Assembly: GCA_046537735.1 (NCBI GenBank)
Contig: JBKHKH010000108.1
Location: forward strand, 1-6,668
Length of the DNA: 6,668 bases
Source of the DNA: JdFR-22 sp046537735
GTDB taxonomy: Archaea; Halobacteriota; Archaeoglobi; Archaeoglobales; Archaeoglobaceae
Direction: 5' to 3'
Position numbers and translations under genes: made by a program. The notes under the pieces were generated by a model, which was not told the DNA's origin, made no database searches, and saw only the letters and a program-made list of their open reading frames with translations. Of the stretch, positions 1-5,333 are shown in pieces; position 1 is the first letter of the stretch; each line of letters begins with the position of its first letter.

Positions 1-90
1 TGGAGGCGAGTGGCTAAAGAATTTTTCAAATAAACAACCGATTTATGGAGACACTATTGATAAATATTTACTTTATCGGCTTTTCTACCG

Positions 91-456
91 TTGGGTCCCA
101 GCACTACAGAGACAGTCTCCATAGCTATGAACGTGCCCAGTGCAGAGGTGGGGAAAAAAGATATTGTAAAAGTCGAGGGCAGATTCATCAGCGAGGAAGA
201 GTTGAATAGGATAGCCTTAATAGCTCCCAGAGCCACCATAAACCTGGTGAGGGACTACGAGATCGAGAAGAAGTTCAGGGTCAATTTACCGGAAACAGTA
301 GAAGGGATCCTCACCTGTCCCAACAAGAATTGTATAAGTAACAGCAACGAACCCATCATAAGACGGTTTCACGTTTTTCTGGAAGGAGACCGTGTAGCTG
401 CCAGATGCCACTACTGCAGGAGAAAGATCGTGGACATGGACAAATACATTGAGTAG
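91..456 (+). CDS. pyrI: Aspartate carbamoyltransferase regulatory chain (N-terminus missing or out of frame)
   Basis: Regulatory subunit of aspartate carbamoyltransferase. With the catalytic chain PyrB it forms the allosteric holoenzyme of the first committed step of pyrimidine synthesis in the cytoplasm. The readable frame gives 121 residues from a TTG at 91. Family blocks seen are SIAMNVPS (residues 10-17), GKKDIVKVEG (21-30), IALIAPRATIN (41-51) and the C-terminal zinc domain with C76-x4-C81 and C106-x2-C109. These match the Cys4 site that holds PyrI against PyrB. Full-length relatives are about 150 residues and begin with a nucleotide-binding strand around GTVIDHI, and roughly 30 residues are missing here. 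In-frame stops at 31-33, 58-60 and 61-63 block extension upstream. Weakly PyrI-like pieces lie in the other two frames at 47-67 and 57-86, so the gene is either frame-disrupted or misread near the window edge. The TTG start has no good ribosome binding site and is only nominal. pyrB would be expected upstream, outside the window. Identity is sure; intactness is not. Confidence 0.9.
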   Translation: MGPSTTETVSIAMNVPSAEVGKKDIVKVEGRFISEEELNRIALIAPRATINLVRDYEIEKKFRVNLPETVEGILTCPNKNCISNSNEPIIRRFHVFLEGDRVAARCHYCRRKIVDMDKYIE

Positions 457-460
457 CCCA

Positions 461-466
461 TTTTTT
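461..466 (+). terminator. Poly-T terminator after pyrI
   Basis: A run of six T residues begins 4 nt after the pyrI TAG stop. Archaeal RNA polymerase terminates at such T runs without needing a hairpin. The position right after the stop codon makes this the likely end of the pyrI transcript. Confidence 0.5.
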
Positions 467-645
467 AGCGTATACGGCACTATAAGGAAACAAATTTAAA
501 ATTTAATTATAATGATAGGTATTGTGGACCGGAAACAATGGGGTTCAATCTTGAGAGCTTAACAGCTGCTATTATCTATCCCAGGAGATGGAGATCAAAC
601 TGAAGAACAAGATAAGTTTAACTGACTATAGAATACATCGTATAT

Positions 646-659
646 AAGAAAAAATAAAG
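646..659 (-). terminator. T-rich terminator after the DUF5371-like gene
   Basis: Read on the minus strand this segment is CTTTATTTTTTCTT, with a T6 core at 649-654, starting about 20 nt past the stop codon of the gene at 681-869. It fits an archaeal oligo-T terminator for that single-gene transcript. It faces the pyrI terminator across the convergent intergenic region. Confidence 0.45.
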
Positions 660-680
660 TTGTTGGTTATTAGTTAGAGT

Positions 681-869
681 CTACTTTTTCCTTTTGCGGA
701 GAACTTCTTCCAGTCTCTTCTCCATCGACTCCTCGTCAGTATACTGGCATCTCAAGTAGTGATCTACTGCCTTGGCAATAGCATCTTTTGTGGCATTCTC
801 CCCCGTCTTCTTTTTCAGCTCACTGAGCACCGCCTCATCCAGCACGGTTTGAGCATGAACTACCTTCAC
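681..869 (-). CDS. DUF5371-like small protein, possible ribbon-helix-helix fold
   Basis: A 62-residue cytoplasmic protein starting MKVVHAQTVLDE. The opening and the TKDAIAKAVDHYLRC block (27-41) resemble what I recall of DUF5371 proteins from methanogens and relatives; this is from memory, not a search. The layout is a short N-terminal strand (2-9), a helix (12-21), a TGENATKDA turn, a second helix (27-40) and a very basic and acidic C-terminal helix (44-62). That strand-helix-helix order resembles ribbon-helix-helix DNA-binding proteins, so an autoregulator or antitoxin-like role is possible but unproven. No toxin-like partner is next to it. The start is GTG at 869, with GAGGTG 8 nt upstream as a good Shine-Dalgarno. 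That Shine-Dalgarno is inside a perfect palindrome (878-894). The gene stands alone, with T-rich terminators from both neighbours around it. Confidence 0.8.
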   Translation of the reverse strand: MKVVHAQTVLDEAVLSELKKKTGENATKDAIAKAVDHYLRCQYTDEESMEKRLEEVLRKRKK

Positions 870-877
870 GTTCTAAA

Positions 878-894
878 CACCTCATTATGAGGTG
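878..894 (-). promoter_or_regulatory. Perfect palindrome that buries the Shine-Dalgarno of the DUF5371-like gene
   Basis: The minus strand reads CACCTCA-TAA-TGAGGTG: two perfectly complementary 7-base arms with a 3-base loop. The 3' arm contains the whole Shine-Dalgarno (GAGGTG) of the GTG start at 869. With one extra upstream dinucleotide the 5' arm reads ATCACCTC, the sequence expected at the archaeal 16S rRNA 3' end. As RNA it could fold into a hairpin that hides the ribosome binding site. As DNA it could be an operator for a dimeric regulator such as the encoded protein. The symmetry is directly seen; the function is inferred. Confidence 0.55.
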
Positions 895-1026
895 ATAACT
901 CAAGCTACTTAAGTTTTACCATAGTTTATCGAACTTGATATTCATCTGCATTCGTTTCCAGGGCAACCTCTCTTGTGCAACTTCCTAACCAACGGATTAC
1001 CGGTAACTACCGATAAACTGCCCCCC

Positions 1027-1043
1027 AAAAAATCAATAAAAAA
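1027..1043 (-). terminator. Double poly-T terminator after tatA
   Basis: On the minus strand two T6 runs (1038-1043, then 1027-1032) separated by five bases lie about 50 nt beyond the tatA stop codon and are followed by a G6 run. Tandem T runs are typical strong archaeal terminators. This is the probable 3' end of the pcn-priL-pelA-tatA transcription unit. Confidence 0.55.
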
Positions 1044-1091
1044 CGGTTTAGCTAAAGCTCAGAGAAAGAGAAATAAAAGTAGAGATATGCT

Positions 1092-1403
1092 TTAAGAGCT
1101 ATTCTTTTTAGGCATTACCTTATTGATCTCCTCCAATAGCTCTTCTTCGGATTTGTCTTCGGTGTCGATCCCCAGGTCATTCGCCAGCTTCTCAATACTC
1201 TCTGTCCTGCTTCCCTTATACTTTCCTTCTTTTATTTCCTGTTCGAAATCTTTAAGCTCCATCTCAGATTGTTTCTGGGCTTTTTTAAATTCACCCATAC
1301 CTTTACCCACGCTTCTGGCAAGCTGGGGTATTTTTGTAGCTCCAAATAATAGGAATACTACAACTAGAATCATTATTAGTTCTTGCGGTCCAGGCATCAT
1401 CAT
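1092..1403 (-). CDS. tatA: Sec-independent (twin-arginine) translocase protein TatA
   Basis: TatA-type subunit of the twin-arginine translocase, which exports folded, often cofactor-bearing proteins across the cytoplasmic membrane together with TatC. The 103-residue product shows the family order: a short N-terminus with a PGPQEL motif (4-9), one transmembrane helix (about 9-20), the conserved F20-G21 hinge, an amphipathic helix with KIPQLARSVGKGMGEFKKA (24-42), then a charged cytoplasmic tail. The tail block EKLANDLGID (71-80) is common in archaeal TatA proteins. Three consecutive ATG codons start the protein. The first, at 1403, is preferred because GGAGAGGTG ends 9 nt upstream. No tatC is in the window. 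The gene lies 108 nt after the Pelota gene on the same strand and has its own TATA-like box near 1470, so it is probably transcribed alone and also by read-through. Confidence 0.95.
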   Translation of the reverse strand: MMMPGPQELIMILVVVFLLFGATKIPQLARSVGKGMGEFKKAQKQSEMELKDFEQEIKEGKYKGSRTESIEKLANDLGIDTEDKSEEELLEEINKVMPKKNSS

Positions 1404-1465
1404 TTTTATTTACACCTCTCCTTCCTTCTTCTTGATAACTACTAGTTCTCATTATGCTTTGTACC

Positions 1466-1476
1466 TTTTTAAATTT
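1466..1476 (-). promoter_or_regulatory. TATA-like box for tatA
   Basis: The minus strand reads AAATTTAAAAA between the Pelota gene and tatA. A box here would place transcription start near 1444, giving a leader of about 40 nt that contains the strong GGAGAGGTG ribosome binding site. Unlike pcn and the AMMECR1 gene, tatA would thus have a true leader. Confidence 0.4.
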
Positions 1477-1511
1477 TTGGGTGATAAATCTCATCCTAAT
1501 TGTCAGAGATC

Positions 1512-2540
1512 TCAGTAAAAATCGAATCTCAGCAAGGCTGCTGCTCCCCCCAAAGCATCAAGTCTTTTACCCGGTTCAAACTCTGTACTCATTATGATTA
1601 CTTCCCCGTTCATATCCTCCACGTCCTTTATGAAGGAGTCCACATCCCACTTCTCTCTTTCCTTTCTCAAGAATTCATCAGAGATGAGCAGAACTTCTAT
1701 TGCTCCATATTCATAGGCTTTATTCACCTCTTTTATACCATAGGCCGCCTTCTCATTTTTGGATATGTTCTCCAGTAGCTTATCCATATACTCAGCTTCT
1801 TTGGCTATTCTGATCTCACCCATGATCTTATCCAGAGTTCCTCTCTTCAACACTTCGATAAATCCTCTAGTTCCTATGGTCGAAGCATCTACTACAATCG
1901 CAGTCTCCGCCATTTCAAGAGATTCTCTCTTGATCATGTCCATAAAATCCTCTTTGGTAAATCCAGGCCCGGCCACAACCAAATACTTGAAATCCATCTT
2001 TTTCAGAGCTGAGAGAACCTCAGAGAAGAAATAATCTCTCCCTGAGCTCTCTTTTCCATAGCTACTGCTTATGCTGGTCACTTCCTCCACCCCCCACTGC
2101 CTTAGGGCTCCTATAATTGCATCTCCCTCTTCTATGGTGACTATAACCACTTCGGGTCTCCTGGAGACTTCCTCAGCATATCTGATCCTCTCCAATTGCT
2201 CATTTTTCCACGTTTTTATAATGCTCAGTTCCTTTCCCTGAGATATGTTAAGCGTGTGATGCCCCGATTCTTCGATACCTCCCACAATAGTCCCTGCTAT
2301 TCTCAATCTGTTGGCAAATCTGTGGAACTCCACCTTCTCCACCCGAACTCCTATCCTTACCGTGACCTTCTCCTTGTCACTGCGCAGCTTATCATCGCTT
2401 TCACTTATCCTCTTGGTCAGAGAAAATACAGTGTCTCCCACCTCTATTATGTATTTCAGATGCCATAGATCATCCAGATTCTCCGGTACCAGCTTGATCT
2501 CGCCTTCATGGTCTTTTAATCTGGTCTCAATTATTCTCAT
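1512..2540 (-). CDS. pelA: mRNA surveillance protein Pelota (aPelota/Dom34)
   Basis: A 342-residue Pelota. It is the archaeal Dom34 homologue that enters the A site of stalled ribosomes with aEF1A and, with ABCE1, splits them; archaeal Pelota can also take part in termination-like events. The full three-domain length is present: an N-terminal Sm-like domain (1-128) with the opening MRIIE, VRIGVRVEKVEFHRFANRLR (61-80) and HHTLNIS (94-100); a central RNase H-like domain (129-262) with VVAGPGFTKEDF (188-199) and VDASTIGTRG (217-226); and an L7Ae-like C-terminal domain (263-342) with AYGIKEV, GAIEVLLISDEFLR (279-292) and STEFEPGKRLDALGGAAALL (318-337). There is no GGQ motif, as expected for Pelota rather than aRF1. 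The ATG at 2540 is 2 nt after the priL stop with no clear Shine-Dalgarno, which suggests translational coupling in the pcn-priL-pelA operon. Confidence 0.97.
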   Translation of the reverse strand: MRIIETRLKDHEGEIKLVPENLDDLWHLKYIIEVGDTVFSLTKRISESDDKLRSDKEKVTVRIGVRVEKVEFHRFANRLRIAGTIVGGIEESGHHTLNISQGKELSIIKTWKNEQLERIRYAEEVSRRPEVVIVTIEEGDAIIGALRQWGVEEVTSISSSYGKESSGRDYFFSEVLSALKKMDFKYLVVAGPGFTKEDFMDMIKRESLEMAETAIVVDASTIGTRGFIEVLKRGTLDKIMGEIRIAKEAEYMDKLLENISKNEKAAYGIKEVNKAYEYGAIEVLLISDEFLRKEREKWDVDSFIKDVEDMNGEVIIMSTEFEPGKRLDALGGAAALLRFDFY

Positions 2541-2542
2541 AG

Positions 2543-3742
2543 CTAAGCTGTGTTTTGTGTTCTGGCTGACCGTTTCTCTTTATTCCTGATACATTGCTCG
2601 TAATAGGAAAGCGGATGATAAGTATTGCAATTTGCGTAGCAGTTGTGATAGGTCTTCATGGTATCACAGGCGGGACAATCATACTCTGTTCCCTTATCGC
2701 CAGCAATGTGCTCCACCTGATATCTGGTCTTTTCTTCATCAAAGTCGGGGGCACTGCTGAACAGGGAAATAATCTGCTCTACATCCAGATTGATGTTCAA
2801 AAGAAAAGAGGTGATGGCAAATCTAGCTGTATGAGGTATATTCACTCCGCTCTGGAGGTCTTCAAGTATCTGGCTCATGCATGGCGGGAAACACTCCCAA
2901 TCCGTCTTCTTGAACTTTATTCTTCCAGCCTTCTTCTTCTCTGCCTCAACTACAGGTATGATATCTTTCAGGTAAGGATCCAGCAGTTCTTTTATCTCTT
3001 TGGTAACCGTGAGCTTTTCTTCCAGCCTCTCTTTCAAATACTCTTCTAGCAGTCTGATGAATTCTTTTGTGGAGATCTCTACGTAACCGTCGATCAGCTC
3101 TCGGTTCAGCAGTCTCCACCTCTCATCCTTTATTTTGGAAGGTGCTTTAAGGTAGGAGCTGACATGGACTCTCACATCATATTCATCTTTGTTGTAATAA
3201 GCCTCTATACCAAAATCGGCCGAGAAAAGACCAACTACATGTTCGATGCGCGAGGTGTCCTCGTCTTCCATGAGCTTCCGGTATCTTCTAGCCTCTTTAA
3301 CCGCATATTTCCTTCTCACCCAGTCGTCTAGACAGGAGACCAGCAATCGGGAGAAAAGATATGCCAGAACGGATTTTTTGGCCATATACCGGGAGTTATG
3401 GTCTTCACCCCGGGTACAGTGTTTGAAACACTCTCCACACAGATTACAGATGCTCCAGTCTAGCTCATCTCCAATGGCTCCGTATTCACAGTAGTCTTTG
3501 CACTCTTTATTATCGCAAACAGAGCATAAAAATCCGGTTTGAGGGTAATTGATGTGTGGAGTCGCTTTGTCAAATACAGAGAGAATGATGTCCTCACCAG
3601 TTTTCTTGGCCTCCAGTTCTAGATCACCTTCGGATTCCAGAAAACCGATTATGTCCGGATACTCTTCATCCAGAAACAAGCTTGCGACTCTAATAAAAGG
3701 ATATTTGGCAAAAAAAGGTAGCAGTGGTAAAAATGGGGCCAT
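2543..3742 (-). CDS. priL: DNA primase large subunit PriL with an N-terminal ferredoxin-like insert
   Basis: Large, non-catalytic subunit of the archaeal primase. It works with PriS to start primers and carries the C-terminal [4Fe-4S] domain. In the 399 residues the PriL hallmarks are the helical core LAYLFSRLLVSCLDDWVRRK (126-145) followed by the KEARRYRKL stretch, then FPPCM (285-289), the HTARFAITSFLL block (304-315), YQVEHIAG (341-348) and the CDTMKTYHNCYANC...HPLSYYE stretch (359-382). The expected cluster ligands are C288, C359, C368 and C372. Unusual is residues 73-109: C73-x2-C76-x4-C81-x3-C85 with EYGAI after it, then C99-x2-C102-x2-C105-x3-C109. This is the pattern of a dicluster [4Fe-4S] ferredoxin, and I know of none in ordinary PriL. 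The reading frame is open throughout, so a frameshift artefact is unlikely. The ATG at 3742 follows the pcn stop by 5 nt, so the two are cotranscribed. priS is not in the window. Confidence 0.95.
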   Translation of the reverse strand: MAPFLPLLPFFAKYPFIRVASLFLDEEYPDIIGFLESEGDLELEAKKTGEDIILSVFDKATPHINYPQTGFLCSVCDNKECKDYCEYGAIGDELDWSICNLCGECFKHCTRGEDHNSRYMAKKSVLAYLFSRLLVSCLDDWVRRKYAVKEARRYRKLMEDEDTSRIEHVVGLFSADFGIEAYYNKDEYDVRVHVSSYLKAPSKIKDERWRLLNRELIDGYVEISTKEFIRLLEEYLKERLEEKLTVTKEIKELLDPYLKDIIPVVEAEKKKAGRIKFKKTDWECFPPCMSQILEDLQSGVNIPHTARFAITSFLLNINLDVEQIISLFSSAPDFDEEKTRYQVEHIAGDKGTEYDCPACDTMKTYHNCYANCNTYHPLSYYEQCIRNKEKRSARTQNTA

Positions 3743-3747
3743 AGGAG

Positions 3748-4497
3748 TTATTCTGCTTCTTCAATCCGGGGAGCAAGAATATACTCTACTTCAACTTTCC
3801 CTCCGGCCAATCCAAAAACCAGCCTTACGGGATAGTTGTTCCCCAGGTGCAGCGTTAGAGTGTCCCCCGAGGATACAGCCTTTATAAACTCTTTAAGATA
3901 CTCAATGGAATACATGCTCTTTGCTTCAGCTTTATTGAACTCGATGAGCTCGGCATCACTATAAGTAGAAGTGATTCTGTCCACATCTCCTTCAGCTTCT
4001 ATGTAGAACCCATTCTCATCGCTCCTGAAGATCACTCTATCGCTGATCTTGTCCGAAGTGTTTATGGATTTCTTGAAATCTCCCGCATCCATCACTATCT
4101 TGGACGGGAGGTCCAGATTAGGAACTTTTGGCTCTTTCCTTATGGCTGAAGGATCGATCAAGGCTACTGAATATTCCACACTTCCGAACTTGACGTTAAG
4201 AGAGGTCTCATCTCCAAGTCTCAATTCGATGAGCTCATCGCTTTTTACGGACTTCAGGATATCGTAAAGTCTATTGATATCCACCCCAATAGTTTTCTCC
4301 TCTTCTATATTGAAACCCTCGAACGACTCTTTAGGAACATTCAAAATGACCATAGCCACATTTGCGGGATCTACAGCCCTGGCATGAAGTTTTTCGGGTG
4401 TAAAGTGAAAACGGGCTTCACTCACCAGGGCAACCATTGATCGGGTTATGGACCTGAGAACTTCTCCTGACAGTATTGTGCTTATCATGGCAACCAC
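3748..4497 (-). CDS. pcn: DNA polymerase sliding clamp, PCNA
   Basis: Proliferating cell nuclear antigen, the homotrimeric ring that tethers DNA polymerases, ligase, Fen1 and other PIP-box proteins to DNA. The product is about 246-249 residues, the normal length. Family marks are the N-terminal clamp helix, ARFHFTPEKLHARAVDPANV (28-47), the block with VALIDPSAIRKEP (115-127) ahead of the interdomain connector, SMYSIEYLKEFIKA (194-207) and the C-terminal LAGGKVEVEYILAPRIEE (230-247). Two starts are possible: GTG at 4497 and ATG at 4488. The ATG gives MISTILSGEVLRSI, which fits usual PCNA N-termini better. A TATA-like box at 4518-4528 predicts transcription start near 4497-4499, so the message would be leaderless or carry only about a 10-nt leader. 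It is the first gene of the pcn-priL-pelA operon. Confidence 0.97.
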   Translation of the reverse strand: MVAMISTILSGEVLRSITRSMVALVSEARFHFTPEKLHARAVDPANVAMVILNVPKESFEGFNIEEEKTIGVDINRLYDILKSVKSDELIELRLGDETSLNVKFGSVEYSVALIDPSAIRKEPKVPNLDLPSKIVMDAGDFKKSINTSDKISDRVIFRSDENGFYIEAEGDVDRITSTYSDAELIEFNKAEAKSMYSIEYLKEFIKAVSSGDTLTLHLGNNYPVRLVFGLAGGKVEVEYILAPRIEEAE

Positions 4498-4517
4498 TGG
4501 AAAAACATACAGGGAAT

Positions 4518-4537
4518 TATATTTAAAATTTTTCCGT
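4518..4537 (-). promoter_or_regulatory. BRE/TATA promoter for the pcn-priL-pelA operon
   Basis: On the minus strand a purine-rich BRE-like GGAAAAA is followed by TTTTAAATATAA, a good archaeal TATA box. Its centre is about 26 nt from the pcn start region, the usual box-to-start distance in archaea. This argues for a leaderless or nearly leaderless mRNA. Confidence 0.6.
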
Positions 4538-4586
4538 TTTTGGTTTTAACAACTGTGCTATTTACTTGGAGTGGAAACTTGGGGAT

Positions 4587-5189
4587 TTAACTGTGATTGC
4601 CACTCACACTGATATCTTCAACTTCGCCCCTGGGTTCCTTCTCCTGAAAGATCTGCCCTTCGAATGTGTATATCTCTACATCGTCTTTTAACCAGCTGTC
4701 CGCACTCATGTTGGCTTTCATACATGTTTGGGATAAGAACTCTTCAGGTTCAAAATTGTATTCTAAAGCAACTTGAGGTAGAAGAAGTCCTGAACAATAT
4801 CCTGCTTTAATGAGCAGCCCGTGTCTCCCCACTTCGATACATCTGGGCAGCTCTTCTCTATCCACATCTACTTTCCGAGGAGGTGAAAGCACAGTAACCT
4901 CCACAGTAATATCCTGAAGCTCTTGTGGAGTAACAGGATGAAAACGAGGATCTCCTGTAGCAGCATTTATTGAAGATTCTATGATTGCCTCGTCAAGCCT
5001 TTTTATGGGGTATGGAAAACCGATACAACCCCTCAAGCTGTAATCTTTATTTAAAGTAACGAACACACCCCTCTCCTCTTCAAAAACACCCCCAAACCGG
5101 TCATATATCCTTTCTCTTTGGGAAACGTATTTCTCGATCGCCTTCCTGGCAAGCTTTACCGCCTTCTCCCCTTCCGAGTGAGATAACAT
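4587..5189 (-). CDS. AMMECR1-domain protein
   Basis: A 200-residue AMMECR1-family protein. The family occurs in archaea, bacteria and eukaryotes, and its biochemical role is unsettled. The signature LRGCIGF is at 52-58, with other family features NAATGDPRFHPVTPQEL (75-91), ITVEVTVLSPP (94-104), GRHGLLIKAG (121-130) and GLLLPQVALEY (134-144). A tryptophan at 166 is followed by the strand VEIYTFEGQIF (171-181). The last 18 or so residues are a polar tail that is probably disordered. In many archaea the gene is near, or fused to, a Memo-like or radical-SAM gene; neither is present here. The ATG at 5189 lies about 27 nt below a TATA-like box (5211-5220), so the mRNA is probably leaderless. A perfect palindrome (5187-5202) covers the start codon. 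The gene ends 89 nt before pcn, which has its own promoter. Confidence 0.93.
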   Translation of the reverse strand: MLSHSEGEKAVKLARKAIEKYVSQRERIYDRFGGVFEEERGVFVTLNKDYSLRGCIGFPYPIKRLDEAIIESSINAATGDPRFHPVTPQELQDITVEVTVLSPPRKVDVDREELPRCIEVGRHGLLIKAGYCSGLLLPQVALEYNFEPEEFLSQTCMKANMSADSWLKDDVEIYTFEGQIFQEKEPRGEVEDISVSGNHS

Positions 5190-5202
5190 AACTAAAGTTA
5201 TG
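5187..5202 (-). promoter_or_regulatory. Perfect inverted repeat over the AMMECR1 gene start
   Basis: The plus strand reads CATAACT-AA-AGTTATG: two perfect 7-base arms with a 2-base centre. The left arm includes the start codon of the AMMECR1 gene, and the whole repeat sits on the predicted transcription start. A protein bound here would block initiation, so it is a candidate operator. The symmetry is seen; the regulatory role is inferred. Confidence 0.4.
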
Positions 5203-5210
5203 GCTTTAAT

Positions 5211-5226
5211 CTCTTATATCTTTTCA
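5211..5226 (-). promoter_or_regulatory. BRE/TATA promoter for the AMMECR1 gene
   Basis: The minus strand reads GAAAA (BRE-like) then GATATAAGAG. The box centre is about 26 nt before the ATG at 5189, so transcription should begin almost at the start codon. There is no Shine-Dalgarno, consistent with leaderless translation. Confidence 0.5.
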
Positions 5227-5300
5227 TCACCGAATAAGGATAAGAAAAAAGTGGGACAGTCAATCAATTCTTCACCACATTGTTCTTCTTTGGGCGGGGC

Positions 5301-5313
5301 TAAATATTTAAAT
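5301..5313 (+). promoter_or_regulatory. TATA box for the ROK kinase gene
   Basis: TAAATATTTAAAT stands out after a G-rich stretch (GGGCGGGGC at 5292-5300). Its centre is about 27 nt before the ATG at 5334, so the transcript should start at or near that codon. This supports the 5334 start over the upstream TTG at 5313, which lies inside or at the edge of the box. Confidence 0.6.
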
Positions 5314-5333
5314 TGCTTGGCTTACTTTGCCAC

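Noticed and set aside
10..33. Short frame with GTG at 10 after GGAGG, ending at the TAA at 31-33
   Set aside because: It gives only seven codons and does not resemble the end of PyrB. It could be the original PyrI start followed by a frame break, but this cannot be shown, so it is mentioned only through the PyrI finding.
510..605. C/D-box sRNA candidate (ATGATA ... CTGA)
   Set aside because: The box C match is poor, the spacing is longer than usual archaeal C/D sRNAs, and no internal D'/C' pair is convincing.
1123..1518. 131-codon plus-strand open frame opposite tatA
   Set aside because: It is serine- and leucine-rich with no family resemblance and lies antisense to a well-supported TatA. 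It is a shadow of that gene and its upstream region.
2594..3049. 151-codon plus-strand open frame opposite priL
   Set aside because: It looks like a hydrophobic protein, but it is antisense to conserved PriL core and Fe-S motifs and has no promoter or ribosome binding site of its own.
5313..5333. Upstream TTG start for the ROK kinase
   Set aside because: The added residues come from the end of the TATA box, and family members begin at or near MKILGVDIGGTK, so ATG 5334 is the better start.
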